The notes: generated by a model not told the origin, from the letters alone. 64,000 nt of DNA from Streptococcus rubneri (GCF_004785935.1 NZ_SRRP01000001.1:62001-126000); one strand, 5' to 3'. Counted from the stretch's first letter, positions 26,320 to 35,512 are shown. Numbers and translations: made by a program.

Positions 26320-28315
26320 ATTATCGAGTAAATTAGCCTTTTCTAACCTCAAACAAAATCGCAAGCTCTATTATCCCTTTGCCTTGGCTGTCATGTTAAC
26401 GACCATGATCCTTTATAGTTTTATCGCCTTGTCATCAACCCCTCATTTAGAGGATTCTTACGGAGGGGGAGCGGCGAGAACTGTTCTTGGTTTTGGTAGT
26501 TTTGTTGTCCAGTTGGTCGTCATCATTTTAGTGGCTTATGCCAATGGCTATGTCATGAAAAATCGTTCCAAAGAACTGGGCTTATACAGTGTTTTGGGGA
26601 TGGAGAAGAAGCACCTCCTCGTCATGACCTTATGGGAATTGCTTATCTTCTTTATTCTTACAGTAGGGGCGGGTCTAGGCTTGGGGCTCTTGTTTGATCG
26701 CTTGATTTTTGCCCTCCTCTTAAAATGTATGGGGTTACCAGTCGTCATTCAATCAACCTTCCAGATAGAACCTGTCCTTAACACTTTACTTGGGTTAGTA
26801 CTAGCTTTTGGTTTCATTCTCTTGTTGAATTCTTTCCGCCTCTTGCGCTACAGTTCCCTAAACCTTATGCAACAGAAAAAGGCAGGAGAGAAGAAGGGAC
26901 GCTTCTTGCTGGTTCAAACTCTTTTAGGACTAGGGCTCTTAGGAATTGCCTTCTATTTGGCGCTAACCGTTGAGCGCCCAGTTGCAGCGGTTCAAGGATT
27001 CTTTATTGCTGTCATCTTGGTCATTCTAGCGACCTATCTCTTATTCAACGCAGGATCCATTACCTTCTTAAGAATGCTCAAAGCTCGGAAATCCTACTAT
27101 TACAAGCCGGAGAATTTTATATCCGTCTCCAACTTAATCGCTCGGATGAGAAAAAATGCAGCGGGTCTTGCGACCATTAGTATTCTTTCCACCATGGTCT
27201 TGGTCACCTTAACCGGGTCGCTCAATATCTTTATTGGAGGGCAGAATTATCTAGATACTGTCTACCCTTCAGACTACAGTATTAGTGTGGGGCATATGAC
27301 TTCAGAAGCTGAAACAGAACCGGTTGTTGAGGATGTTCAAGCTATTATTCAGAAAACAGCCGATGCGACAAATCTGTCAGATTATCAGGTAGTACAGACA
27401 ACATACTGGTCGGCTGAAATTCGAAAGATTGATGGAAGGAGCTTAGAGGTGTATGACCAGTCCACTTCATCAACTGGTCAGGAGTTGAAGACAGAAGGAA
27501 CCGTCTACTTTTTTGATCAGGCAACCTACGAGCAATTGACGGGTCAAAAACTTGAGCTTGGGGAAAATGAAATCTTAGCCTATGGGTATCAGTATCCTGG
27601 AAGATTAGATTCGCATTTAGAAATCAATGGCAAGAGCTTCACGATTAAAGAAAAACTAAACTCCAATTTTATCCAAGGAAAACTCCCTCAGGGCGATTTG
27701 TTTCAACACCAAATGGGCTTGTACCTTGTTTTTCCAGACTTGAACCAACTGGGACTAAAAGTTGATAAAAATTTGGAATTCTCTATTACTGCGCAAGATA
27801 AGGAGAACAAAGATTTCATCGCTGGCGTGGCTAAAGAGCTTTATTCGACAGACAAAATCAGTCAATATGGTGCGACTTACTTTGGTGGCTATGAACGATA
27901 CAGCATGGAGAAAGAGTGGCGTGAATTAGCGGGGACTCTCCTCTTTATTGGAGTTTTCCTATCTGTGATCTTTCTCTTGGCTACGGTTCTCGTGATTTAC
28001 TACAAACAGATTTCAGAGGGCTATGAGGACCGGGAAAATTTTGTGATCTTGCAACAAGTCGGATTGGACCAAAAGCAAACCGGTACCACCATTCGCAAAC
28101 AGATTCTCACCGTCTTTTTCCTTCCATTATTCTTCTCCTTCCTTTACCTAGGAGTGGCCTACAAGATGATTGCAAAAATCGTTGCTCTCTTAGGAGCGAC
28201 CAATGCGGGCTTGGTCCTTCAAACAACCTTAGCAATCTGCGCTGTCTTTTTCATCTCCTATGTCCTCGTCTTTCTTCTGACTTCTAGAAGTTATCGGAAG
28301 ATTGTCGTGCGATAG
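26312..28315 (+). CDS. BceB-type ABC permease, copy 2
   Basis: Ten-helix FtsX-like permease of 667 residues with the large extracellular loop between helices 7 and 8 (about 310-520). Helices near both ends resemble copy 1 (NRKLYYPFALAV, YYKQISEGYEDRENF). The external domain is different and carries an acidic stretch (SEAETEPVVEDVQ). The two permeases therefore likely respond to different peptides while sharing regulator and ATPase type. Confidence 0.93.
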   Translation: MFKLSSKLAFSNLKQNRKLYYPFALAVMLTTMILYSFIALSSTPHLEDSYGGGAARTVLGFGSFVVQLVVIILVAYANGYVMKNRSKELGLYSVLGMEKKHLLVMTLWELLIFFILTVGAGLGLGLLFDRLIFALLLKCMGLPVVIQSTFQIEPVLNTLLGLVLAFGFILLLNSFRLLRYSSLNLMQQKKAGEKKGRFLLVQTLLGLGLLGIAFYLALTVERPVAAVQGFFIAVILVILATYLLFNAGSITFLRMLKARKSYYYKPENFISVSNLIARMRKNAAGLATISILSTMVLVTLTGSLNIFIGGQNYLDTVYPSDYSISVGHMTSEAETEPVVEDVQAIIQKTADATNLSDYQVVQTTYWSAEIRKIDGRSLEVYDQSTSSTGQELKTEGTVYFFDQATYEQLTGQKLELGENEILAYGYQYPGRLDSHLEINGKSFTIKEKLNSNFIQGKLPQGDLFQHQMGLYLVFPDLNQLGLKVDKNLEFSITAQDKENKDFIAGVAKELYSTDKISQYGATYFGGYERYSMEKEWRELAGTLLFIGVFLSVIFLLATVLVIYYKQISEGYEDRENFVILQQVGLDQKQTGTTIRKQILTVFFLPLFFSFLYLGVAYKMIAKIVALLGATNAGLVLQTTLAICAVFFISYVLVFLLTSRSYRKIVVR

Positions 28316-28374
28316 GGTTTGAGATTATTAAGGCTTGAGAAATAAGATGGAAAATACAAGATTTTGCTAGAAAC

Positions 28375-28405
28375 AAAAACACCGAGGTACAACCTCGGTG
28401 TTTTG
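28375..28405. terminator. Bidirectional terminator between convergent genes
   Basis: AAAACACCGAGG TACAA CCTCGGTGTTTT is a perfect 12-bp stem with A and T tracts on both sides. Confidence 0.93.
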
Positions 28406-28415
28406 ACGTCAACCA

Positions 28416-30380
28416 TTATTTGACGTGTTCTGCAAGTTCTTCTTGAGCTTTTTTATTGGATTTTTCTTTTTCTTTCAACCAATTTTTATACGCTTTTTCG
28501 TAGTCAGCAGTTGTGACAGTATCACTTTGTAATTCCATGTACTTGTAATAGCTAGAACCATCTTTGATACCGATTAAGGAGAAGGCTTTGGTGAATGGTT
28601 TCACCTTAGTGATAGATGGAACGCCACCTTTAGAGTAGATAGGGAAGGCGATCGCATTGTCTGTCAACCAAGCTTGAGCGGTAGCATATTTTTCGTAACG
28701 AGCAGTTGTATCCAATTGCTCAGCATTGGCTTCATCCAACAATGTCTTGTATTCGTTCAAGCCAAGTTTTTCAATTACGGCTTGGTCAGTTGCTGGATTG
28801 ATTCCCAAACCTGCTAAAGATGCACCATCAGTTGGATTGAAGATATCCAAGTAAGTCGATGGATCTTGGAAGTCAGGTCCCCATCCACCGATGTCTAAGT
28901 CAAAGTCTTTTTGATCTGGTGTTTGGGCGAAGTAGGTCGCGTTATCCGCATCTTCAGTGGATAATTTTTGAACGTCCACAATGACATTTTCTTTTCCTAA
29001 TGTTTTTTCAATGGAGTCCTTCATTGAGTCTGCCTGCTGTACAAGGGTAGCAGCAGATTGGTCTACCACATAGTCGATGTGAATTGGGAATTGCACCCCT
29101 TCAGCTTGAAGAGCTTCTTTAGCTTTGGCTAATTGAGCCTTGGCTTTGTCAGCGTTAAACATGCTGTCTTGAGCGTCTGCGAGGCTAACACCTTTCCAAT
29201 CATCTCCTGTTGCGGCAAGCTTTTCTTCAACGACTGTACCGAAGTCTTTGCCGTCTACTTGCACAAATGTTGGAGGTACAAGAAGTGTACGAAGTGTTTT
29301 GCTAGCCCCATCTTTCCCATTTGATTGGGCACTTAGGGAAGTACGATCAAGGGCGAAGTTGATGGCTTGACGGAAGTTCTTATTTTGAAGAGCAGTTTTC
29401 GTTTGGTTCTTTTGGTCATCTGTCGTCTTATTCGTGTGGCTGTAGTTTCGACGGTTCACGTTGAAGTAAGCATAGTAGACAGTTGCATCCTGTGGAGAAT
29501 AAACGATGTTGTTTTTGAAGTTCTTTTCAATAGTGCTATAGGTTGAGCTCGTTGGGAAGAGACGAGCAGTTGTGAAGTTGCCGTCTGAGAAGTTACGAGC
29601 CAAATAATCTTGGTCAGAACCATCGAAGTAGGTCAACTTGATGTCTTTAATCTTCACATTCTCTTTGTCATAATAGTTTTCATTTTTAGTGAATTCCATC
29701 AAAGATTTTGAAGTGAAAGATTTCAAATAATATGGACCATTGTAGAGGATTCCGGAAGGTTTCACACTACCGAAGTCTTTTCCAGCAGATTCAAGGAATT
29801 TTTCATTGACAGGCATCATGGTAGAGGTTGTCAATTTTGAATTCCAGAAGGATTCTGGTTGGTTCAAGGTGTATTGAAGGGTATGGTCATCAACGGCTTT
29901 GATACCCACTTTAGAAAAGTCTGTATTTTTCCCATTGACATAGTCATTAAGTCCGGTTACTGAGTTTTGAACCAAGTAAAGGGCATCTGACTTGTTGTCT
30001 GCTACATATTTCAAAGAAGTGACGAAGTCTTGAGCAGTCACATCTGCATATTCGTTTCCTTCTGAGTCATACCATTTTGCATCTTTACGGATTTTATAGG
30101 TATAGGTCAATCCATCTTTGGAGACAGACCAATCTTCTGCTAGAGCAGGGACCAAGTTACCGTATTGGTCGTTTTCAAATAGTCCATCCACCAAGTTTGT
30201 AGTGATATCACTAGTTGTTGAACGATTTGAAAGGAGGTAGTTCAAAGAATCTGGATCAGTACTGAACACATATGAGTATGTTTCTGTCTGTGAAGATTTT
30301 GAAGACGATCCACATGAAGCGAGAAAGAGGGCTGAAGCAACCGTGACTCCCGCTAGGAAGGCTAGTTTAGATTTTTTCAT
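28416..30380 (-). CDS. Oligopeptide-binding lipoprotein (AliA/AmiA/OppA-like), orphan
   Basis: Extracellular substrate-binding protein (SBP_bac_5) of 654 residues. The lipoprotein signal peptide ends LFLASC, with Cys 23 as the lipidated residue. The family motif TYTYKIRKDAKWYDSEG lies near 95, and a typical Gly/Asp-rich region GGWGPDFQDPSTYLDIF near 500 shapes the peptide pocket. No permease or ATPase is nearby, so it should feed the Ami-type transporter encoded elsewhere, as AliA and AliB do in pneumococcus. Such orphans often bind signalling peptides; the ligand is unknown. Confidence 0.92.
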   Translation of the reverse strand: MKKSKLAFLAGVTVASALFLASCGSSSKSSQTETYSYVFSTDPDSLNYLLSNRSTTSDITTNLVDGLFENDQYGNLVPALAEDWSVSKDGLTYTYKIRKDAKWYDSEGNEYADVTAQDFVTSLKYVADNKSDALYLVQNSVTGLNDYVNGKNTDFSKVGIKAVDDHTLQYTLNQPESFWNSKLTTSTMMPVNEKFLESAGKDFGSVKPSGILYNGPYYLKSFTSKSLMEFTKNENYYDKENVKIKDIKLTYFDGSDQDYLARNFSDGNFTTARLFPTSSTYSTIEKNFKNNIVYSPQDATVYYAYFNVNRRNYSHTNKTTDDQKNQTKTALQNKNFRQAINFALDRTSLSAQSNGKDGASKTLRTLLVPPTFVQVDGKDFGTVVEEKLAATGDDWKGVSLADAQDSMFNADKAKAQLAKAKEALQAEGVQFPIHIDYVVDQSAATLVQQADSMKDSIEKTLGKENVIVDVQKLSTEDADNATYFAQTPDQKDFDLDIGGWGPDFQDPSTYLDIFNPTDGASLAGLGINPATDQAVIEKLGLNEYKTLLDEANAEQLDTTARYEKYATAQAWLTDNAIAFPIYSKGGVPSITKVKPFTKAFSLIGIKDGSSYYKYMELQSDTVTTADYEKAYKNWLKEKEKSNKKAQEELAEHVK

Positions 30381-30411
30381 AACTGATCTCCTTTATTAAA
30401 GATTTTGTATC

Positions 30412-30439
30412 ATTATACACCTTTTCTGATAAAAAGCAA
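30412..30439 (-). promoter_or_regulatory. Promoter of the peptide-binding lipoprotein gene
   Basis: On the minus strand TTGCTT, 16 bp, TATAAT, followed by AAAGGAG before the ATG. Confidence 0.7.
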
Positions 30440-30518
30440 CTAATTTTATAAAAATATTGTATATTTAGTCATATTGTTCGTTTTTTTTAATTTTTATTGA
30501 TTATTTCCGCTATTATGC

Positions 30519-30547
30519 TTTACAAACTAGTGGAATGGGTGTATACT
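30519..30547 (+). promoter_or_regulatory. Promoter of the padR operon
   Basis: TTTACA, 17 bp, TATACT. ACAAACTAG, which recurs in the operator downstream, overlaps the -35 box. Confidence 0.8.
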
Positions 30548-30560
30548 ATAGACAGAGATA

Positions 30561-30581
30561 CTAGTATGTAAAACAAACTAG
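30561..30581 (+). promoter_or_regulatory. Candidate PadR operator
   Basis: CTAGTATG-N5-CAAACTAG is an imperfect palindrome (7 of 8 positions) just downstream of the predicted transcription start. The half-site ACAAACTAG also occurs at 30522. Two half-site clusters around the start point fit autorepression by the PadR protein encoded next. Confidence 0.55.
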
Positions 30582-30615
30582 CTAAAAATAAGCCTATTTG
30601 GAAAGGGGGAGAAGG

Positions 30616-30942
30616 ATGAAAGAGTCGCAGTTGTTAAAAGGTGTCCTAGAAGGTTGTGTCCTAGAGGTTATTTCTCAAAAGGATATCTATGGCTATGAGT
30701 TGATCCAAAGTCTCAAGGAAACCGGCTTCGACAAGATCGTTGCGGGGACCGTTTATCCCTTGCTTCAGAAGCTAGAGAAGCAGGGAGTCATAGTAGGAGA
30801 GATGAGGCCTTCTCCGGATGGACCTGATCGCAAATATTTCTCTCTAACCAAAGAAGGAAGAGAGCGACTAGAGGAATTTTGGAACCAGTGGCAGGATCTG
30901 GTCATTAAAGTAGAACGCGTGAAAAAGGAGGGGGAAGAATGA
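30616..30942 (+). CDS. PadR-family transcriptional regulator
   Basis: From ATG 30616 (SD GAGAAGG) it has 108 residues. The winged helix is clear: KGVLEGCVLEVI, IYGYELIQSLKETGF, then VAGTVYPLLQKLEKQGVI and the wing DGPDRKYFSLTKEG. The short C-terminal helix makes the dimer (PadR-s2 type). It overlaps the next gene by 4 bases and probably represses this three-gene operon until a membrane or drug signal releases it. Confidence 0.92.
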   Translation: MKESQLLKGVLEGCVLEVISQKDIYGYELIQSLKETGFDKIVAGTVYPLLQKLEKQGVIVGEMRPSPDGPDRKYFSLTKEGRERLEEFWNQWQDLVIKVERVKKEGEE

Positions 30943-31739
30943 TCGAAGATTATACAGAAAAAATGTCTGATGAACTGAATCATCTAAACAAGGAGGATCA
31001 AACCTATGTGAAAAAAATGGTGGCCTATATTGGGGCAAAGGTCTATTTTTATGATGATGAAGCACTCGGTGAACAACTCTACAATATGGTTTGCGACTTA
31101 AAAGTTGCTGAGAAAGAAGGCATTCGGGCAGTGGATTATTTTGGAAAGGATCCTCGGGCAATGGTGGATCAAATTCTTTCAGAGTTACCTAAACGCTCTT
31201 TAGGATCTTATGTGGGACTAGTCTTCATACTAGGAGTGATCTTAGTTGGCATGCGTTATTTAATGGATTTTACCTGGATGATGCCACTGAAAATACAACC
31301 CTTAACCTATGTTGTCATTCTACTCAATTTCTTGGTATTTAGTCAGTTCATCATGTGGCTTTGGTCCAAGCAAAGCTATGGAGAAATGAAGTGGCCTTGG
31401 GCTATTTTTATAAGTGTGATTAGCCTGATAGTGTTTCTGAACATCGTACGACTATTTTCGATCTATTTTGGTCACATTTGGAGTCTCTTCTTATCAGATG
31501 GTTGGGCGATTTCTCTTGCTGTCCTAGTCCTACTTGGGTTTGCGGTTATGGCTTATAGAAGTAGAGATCGCCTGATGACGAGTCTACTAGTAATGGGGCT
31601 TACTTTCCTAGTAACTGGATGTTGGATTCGCTTTGTGAATCCAGAAACTGCTAATGTATTACGCTGGCTACTCCCTCTTATAGGACTAGTCCTGTTCCTC
31701 ATTGTATTTCGTCTCCAAAGAAAGGGGAAAGCAATATGA
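30939..31739 (+). CDS. PadR-associated membrane protein with HAAS-like N-terminal domain, copy 1
   Basis: Residues ~1-85 are soluble and helical, with VDYFGKDPRAMVDQIL. This resembles the HAAS/DUF1700-DUF1129 type domains that accompany PadR regulators. About six membrane helices follow (from ~88 to 262). The next gene has the same plan. It overlaps padR and the next gene by 4 bases each. The soluble part may bind the regulator; this is inference from the family pattern. Confidence 0.7.
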   Translation: MIEDYTEKMSDELNHLNKEDQTYVKKMVAYIGAKVYFYDDEALGEQLYNMVCDLKVAEKEGIRAVDYFGKDPRAMVDQILSELPKRSLGSYVGLVFILGVILVGMRYLMDFTWMMPLKIQPLTYVVILLNFLVFSQFIMWLWSKQSYGEMKWPWAIFISVISLIVFLNIVRLFSIYFGHIWSLFLSDGWAISLAVLVLLGFAVMAYRSRDRLMTSLLVMGLTFLVTGCWIRFVNPETANVLRWLLPLIGLVLFLIVFRLQRKGKAI

Positions 31740-32563
31740 CATCAGCTATTTATTATGAAGAAACACAGGCTTTGGTTCAAACTTTTAGCCAGGAGGACCA
31801 AGCTTATTTCCAAGATCTCTGGGATTATTTCAATTTTGCCGGCTTCTTATATGAGGAGAAAGCATTAAGAGAGCAGGTCTATAATCTAGCGCTGGATTTT
31901 TCGCAAGCAAGTGGTGATGGATGGACGGCCAAGGACTATTTTGGACAGGATCCTAAGGGAATGGCAGACCAAATCATAGAGAACATGCCTAAAGAATCCA
32001 CGCGATCTGTTCTAAAATATGGTGCAATCGTTTCAGGAATTGTGATTTTTTATCGCCTCTTAAGTGATTTTGCTTCGCAAGCAGTTCTGGTTCTCAAACC
32101 ACTCGTCTATCTAACGGATAGTATTTTAGGACTTTTGGCCGTTGGGTTACTATTCTATCTCCTTCGTCGCCTCATTTTTGCAGAAGAGAAGTCAAAAAAA
32201 GCAATCTACGTAGCAGTCGTTCTCGTTCTGGGGATCTATTTTATCAGTGAAATAGTTGGGGTACGTTTCTTGCCAGCTTTTGCCTGGTTGACGGTACCGA
32301 ATCCATGGGATACTTTCCTGATGACAGGGGCTTCTGCAGGTCTTATCCTGTGGCAGTGGAAAGAAGAGTTTGCTCGTGCCTTCATCTTTCCTATTCTGTC
32401 CTTCTTAGTAGTGGGATTCTTGCATCGCTGGACTTTGGCACAAGGGATTCAGAATTCTACCATGACTATGATCCTACCTACGGTAATCATTGTTATAGGA
32501 TTGATGATTTACTATTGGTTTACCATTCGGGCCTTGAGAAAGATGAAGGCTGAAGAAGGTTAA
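31736..32563 (+). CDS. PadR-associated membrane protein with HAAS-like N-terminal domain, copy 2
   Basis: A paralogue of the preceding gene (275 residues). It has KDYFGQDPKGMADQI at the same place, then about six helices and a charged tail (RALRKMKAEEG). The two membrane parts share little sequence. The pair could form a heterodimeric membrane complex. Last gene of the padR operon, closed by a terminator. Confidence 0.7.
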   Translation: MTSAIYYEETQALVQTFSQEDQAYFQDLWDYFNFAGFLYEEKALREQVYNLALDFSQASGDGWTAKDYFGQDPKGMADQIIENMPKESTRSVLKYGAIVSGIVIFYRLLSDFASQAVLVLKPLVYLTDSILGLLAVGLLFYLLRRLIFAEEKSKKAIYVAVVLVLGIYFISEIVGVRFLPAFAWLTVPNPWDTFLMTGASAGLILWQWKEEFARAFIFPILSFLVVGFLHRWTLAQGIQNSTMTMILPTVIIVIGLMIYYWFTIRALRKMKAEEG

Positions 32564-32570
32564 AATACAG

Positions 32571-32595
32571 TTAAGGAGGGGTGCCCCTCCTTTAT
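32571..32595 (+). terminator. Intrinsic terminator of the padR operon
   Basis: AAGGAGGGG TG CCCCTCCTT followed by TATTA: very GC-rich stem, short tail. Confidence 0.75.
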
Positions 32596-32681
32596 TAGTT
32601 GGAGAAGTTACTGTCAGAGATAGGCTACCATTTTCAATCTAAGTGTGATAGAATGATGACAATAAAAGGGGGGAAAAAGGG

Positions 32682-34073
32682 ATGAATCTATTTCGAAAAA
32701 AAGATGTTGGCAAATCTCATGCTGGTCTGAACCGCCATTTGCGAATGTGGGATTTGATTGTTTTAGGTATCGGTGCTATGGTGGGAACGGGGATTTTCAC
32801 CATTACGGGAACTGCTGCTGCTACTTTAGCTGGACCAGCCTTGATTGTTTCCATTGTCATTGCAGCTTTTTGCGTAGGGCTTTCGGCTCTCTTTTTTGCC
32901 GAATTTGCCTCTCGTATTCCTGCGACTGGGGGAGCCTATAGTTACCTCTATGCTATCTTTGGTGAGTTTCCAGCTTGGCTTGCAGGCTGGCTAACGGTTA
33001 TGGAATTTATGACAGCTGTATCCGGGGTCGCTTCGGGTTGGGCAGCCTATTTCAAGGGCTTGTTAGCGAATGGAGGTATCCATCTCCCAGCTGCTTTAAA
33101 TGGGACCTTTAATCCTACTGCAGGGAACTATGTGGATCTGTTACCCATTTTAGTCATGGTTCTGGTGACGGCTCTAGTTCTCCACAATGCTAAATTTGTC
33201 CTGCGCTTTAATTCGATCCTGGTAATTTTGAAATTCTCTGCCCTGGCTTTGTTTGTTCTGGTAGGAATGTTTCATCTCAATCCTGCCAACTGGGAAAATT
33301 TTGCTCCTTACGGATTTGGGGAAATCTACGGTGGTCAGACAGGGATTATGGCGGGGGCTTCGCTCATGTTTTTCGCTTTCCTAGGATTCGAGTCTATTTC
33401 CATGGCGGTTGATGAAATTCAAGAGCCTCAAAAGAATATTCCTCGGGGGATCGTTCTCAGTTTGATGATTACGACGGTGCTCTATATCTTGGTAACCTTG
33501 GTGCTAACGGGGATGGTACCTTTTAGTCAGTTGAATGTGGATGATGCGGTTGCCTATGCTCTCCGTCAGGTAGGAGCCTCTTGGGCAGGGACCTATGTTT
33601 CTCTCGTTGCGATTTTTACTCTCATCACCGTCTGCATTTCCATGACCTTTGCTCTTTCTCGAATGATCTATAGTTTAGCGCGTGATGGTCTTCTTCCCAG
33701 TATGATGCGGGAGTTGGATCCTAAGACCAAGGTGCCTAAAAAGGCAACGATACTAGCTGGGATTGCTGCAGCGATTGCAGGTGGGGTTTTCCCATTAGCG
33801 AGCATTGCCTCCTTTTTAAATATCTGTACCCTAGCCTATTTGATCATGATGGCCTTAGCTATTCTTAAACTTCGTAAAGAACGAGGGCTACCAAAGGAAG
33901 GGGAGTTCAAGACTCCTTTGGTTCCATTCCTGCCTATTTTATCCATTATCATCTGCGTCTCTTTCATGACCCAGTATTCTCTAGGAACTTGGATTGCCTT
34001 TGGCCTTGCTCTCTTGATTGGGACGGTCCTTTATTTCAGCTATGGGTACCAACATTCTGAAGAAAATAAGTAA
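32682..34073 (+). CDS. APC-family amino-acid permease (YfnA / cationic amino-acid transporter type)
   Basis: Twelve predicted helices in 463 residues. Helix 1 has the unwound substrate site GIGAMVGTGIFTITG, and helix 6 has FFAFLGFESISMAVDEIQ. The C-terminus is short and polar. The CAT-like subgroup carries basic or branched-chain amino acids; I cannot assign a substrate. A TGATAGAAT sequence near 32645-32653 may be its -10. Monocistronic, with a terminator behind. Confidence 0.9.
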   Translation: MNLFRKKDVGKSHAGLNRHLRMWDLIVLGIGAMVGTGIFTITGTAAATLAGPALIVSIVIAAFCVGLSALFFAEFASRIPATGGAYSYLYAIFGEFPAWLAGWLTVMEFMTAVSGVASGWAAYFKGLLANGGIHLPAALNGTFNPTAGNYVDLLPILVMVLVTALVLHNAKFVLRFNSILVILKFSALALFVLVGMFHLNPANWENFAPYGFGEIYGGQTGIMAGASLMFFAFLGFESISMAVDEIQEPQKNIPRGIVLSLMITTVLYILVTLVLTGMVPFSQLNVDDAVAYALRQVGASWAGTYVSLVAIFTLITVCISMTFALSRMIYSLARDGLLPSMMRELDPKTKVPKKATILAGIAAAIAGGVFPLASIASFLNICTLAYLIMMALAILKLRKERGLPKEGEFKTPLVPFLPILSIIICVSFMTQYSLGTWIAFGLALLIGTVLYFSYGYQHSEENK

Positions 34074-34084
34074 GAAGCTTAACG

Positions 34085-34116
34085 AAAAGTCGGAGAACTA
34101 CTCTGGCTTTTCTTTT
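34085..34116 (+). terminator. Intrinsic terminator of the permease gene
   Basis: AAAAGTCGGAG, AACTA loop, CTCTGGCTTTT with imperfect pairing, then TCTTTT. Confidence 0.65.
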
Positions 34117-34204
34117 GAGCAGATGAAGAAGAAATGCCAGATAGTAAGCAACAAGTAAACTTGATTTTTGTTATAATGAAAGGGAGTATGAATCAAAGGA
34201 GAAG

Positions 34205-34444
34205 ATGATGACATTCGAAGAAATCTTGCCTGGACTAAAGGCAAAAAAGAAATATGTGCGTACGGGTTGGGGAGGTGCTGAGAACTATGTCCAGCTTTTC
34301 GATACCATCGAGCAAAATGGAGTGGCTCTAGAAGTGACGCCTTATTTTCTCATTAACGTATCTGGTGAAGGCGAAGGATTTTCCATGTGGAGTCCAACTC
34401 CTTGTGATGTCTTAGCGACAGACTGGGTGGAAGTTCATGACTAA
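34205..34444 (+). CDS. DUF2829 (Tad2-family) small protein
   Basis: Seventy-nine residues. The DUF2829 plan is readable: FEEILPGLKAKKKYVRTGWGG, then PYFLINVSGEGEGF, and the end TPCDVLATDWVEV. The phage protein Tad2 of this family sequesters the signal nucleotide of Thoeris defence. DUF2829 genes are commonest in phages, but no phage gene is near. The start follows AAAGGAG, and the end overlaps the SDR by 8 bases, so the two are co-translated. Whether it binds a nucleotide cannot be read from the sequence. Confidence 0.75.
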   Translation: MMTFEEILPGLKAKKKYVRTGWGGAENYVQLFDTIEQNGVALEVTPYFLINVSGEGEGFSMWSPTPCDVLATDWVEVHD

Positions 34445-35135
34445 ACGTGTCCTTATTACAGGCGTTAGCTCCGGGATTGGTCTGGCTCAAGCTCGTCTCT
34501 TTTTAGAAAAGGGCTACCAGGTTTATGGGGTAGACCAGGGTGCTGATTCCCAGTTGCCAGGTGAGTTTCACTTCTTGCAGCGGGACTTGACCTTGGATTT
34601 GACGCCGATTTTTGACTGGTGTCCTGAGGTCGACGTCTTGTGCAATACGGCAGGGGTATTGGATGACTACAAACCCCTTCTTGAGCAAAGCGCTCAGGAG
34701 ATTCAGGAGATCTTTGAGATCAACTATGTGACTCCGGTAGAGCTGACACGGCATTATCTGACTCAAATGTTGGAGAAGAAGCAAGGGATCATCATCAATA
34801 TGTGCTCCATTGCTTCTAGCCTAGCAGGAGGTGGCGGTCACGCTTATACTTCCTCCAAGCATGCTCTAGCAGGCTTTACCAAACAGCTGGCCCTGGATTA
34901 TGCAGAAGCTGGGATTCAGGTTTTTGGTATCTCACCAGGTGCTGTCAAAACAGGCATGACTGCAGCGGACTTTGAACCAGGAGGCCTAGCAGACTGGGTG
35001 GCCAGTGAGACGCCCATCAAGCGCTGGATTGAGCCAGAAGAAGTGGCAGAAGTCAGTCTCTTTTTGGCCAGTGGGAAGGCCTCTGCCATGCAGGGACAAA
35101 TTCTGACCATTGATGGCGGGTGGAGTTTGAAGTAG
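34437..35135 (+). CDS. Short-chain dehydrogenase/reductase
   Basis: NAD(P)-dependent oxidoreductase of the classical SDR family, 232 residues. TGVSSGIG (~8-15) binds the cofactor, CNTAGV is the NNAG variant, and the catalytic Ser..Tyr-x3-Lys appears as MCSIASS then AYTSSKHA. The C-terminus EVSLFLASGKASAMQGQILTIDGGW is typical. It resembles 3-oxoacyl-ACP reductases, but since it is outside the fab cluster its substrate is open. Confidence 0.9.
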   Translation: MTKRVLITGVSSGIGLAQARLFLEKGYQVYGVDQGADSQLPGEFHFLQRDLTLDLTPIFDWCPEVDVLCNTAGVLDDYKPLLEQSAQEIQEIFEINYVTPVELTRHYLTQMLEKKQGIIINMCSIASSLAGGGGHAYTSSKHALAGFTKQLALDYAEAGIQVFGISPGAVKTGMTAADFEPGGLADWVASETPIKRWIEPEEVAEVSLFLASGKASAMQGQILTIDGGWSLK

Positions 35136-35162
35136 AGAACTGAGAAAGCAGGAGGTTAAAGC

Positions 35163-35495
35163 ATGCACGAATATGATTTTGGTTTTTCCTTACCGAAAGG
35201 ATATCAGGTATTTCTTGATGACTTAGGGGATCAGCCAGGTTATGACATTGGTGAGACGGGTATTTGTCTCTATGCTAAAGAAGATCTTACCGAACGCAAT
35301 CAAACCTACCAGATTGATGAGGATGAACCAGATTTCTTTATGATCGGTCAAGATGGGGATCTGGCCTATTTCCTCAAAAAGAATGGGGACGATAGCATTT
35401 ATGAAAATGATCTAGGTGCGCTAGGTTCTCTCGAAATGCAAAAGGTAGCTGAATCAATTGCAGACTTTATTAATCAGATCTTGCAGGAGGAGTAA
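35163..35495 (+). CDS. SUKH (SMI1/KNR4)-like small protein
   Basis: A product of 110 residues, acidic. FFMIGQDGDLAYFLKKNGDD and a final helix VAESIADFINQILQEE resemble the second half of SUKH-fold immunity proteins (GQDGDG.. and ..W.SFADFL..). The N-terminal helical part is short. It stands 28 bases after the SDR with an SD AGGAGG and ends at a strong terminator, separate from the large immunity array that begins at 36128. Confidence 0.55.
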   Translation: MHEYDFGFSLPKGYQVFLDDLGDQPGYDIGETGICLYAKEDLTERNQTYQIDEDEPDFFMIGQDGDLAYFLKKNGDDSIYENDLGALGSLEMQKVAESIADFINQILQEE

Positions 35496-35512
35496 GATAG
35501 AAATAGAAAGGG

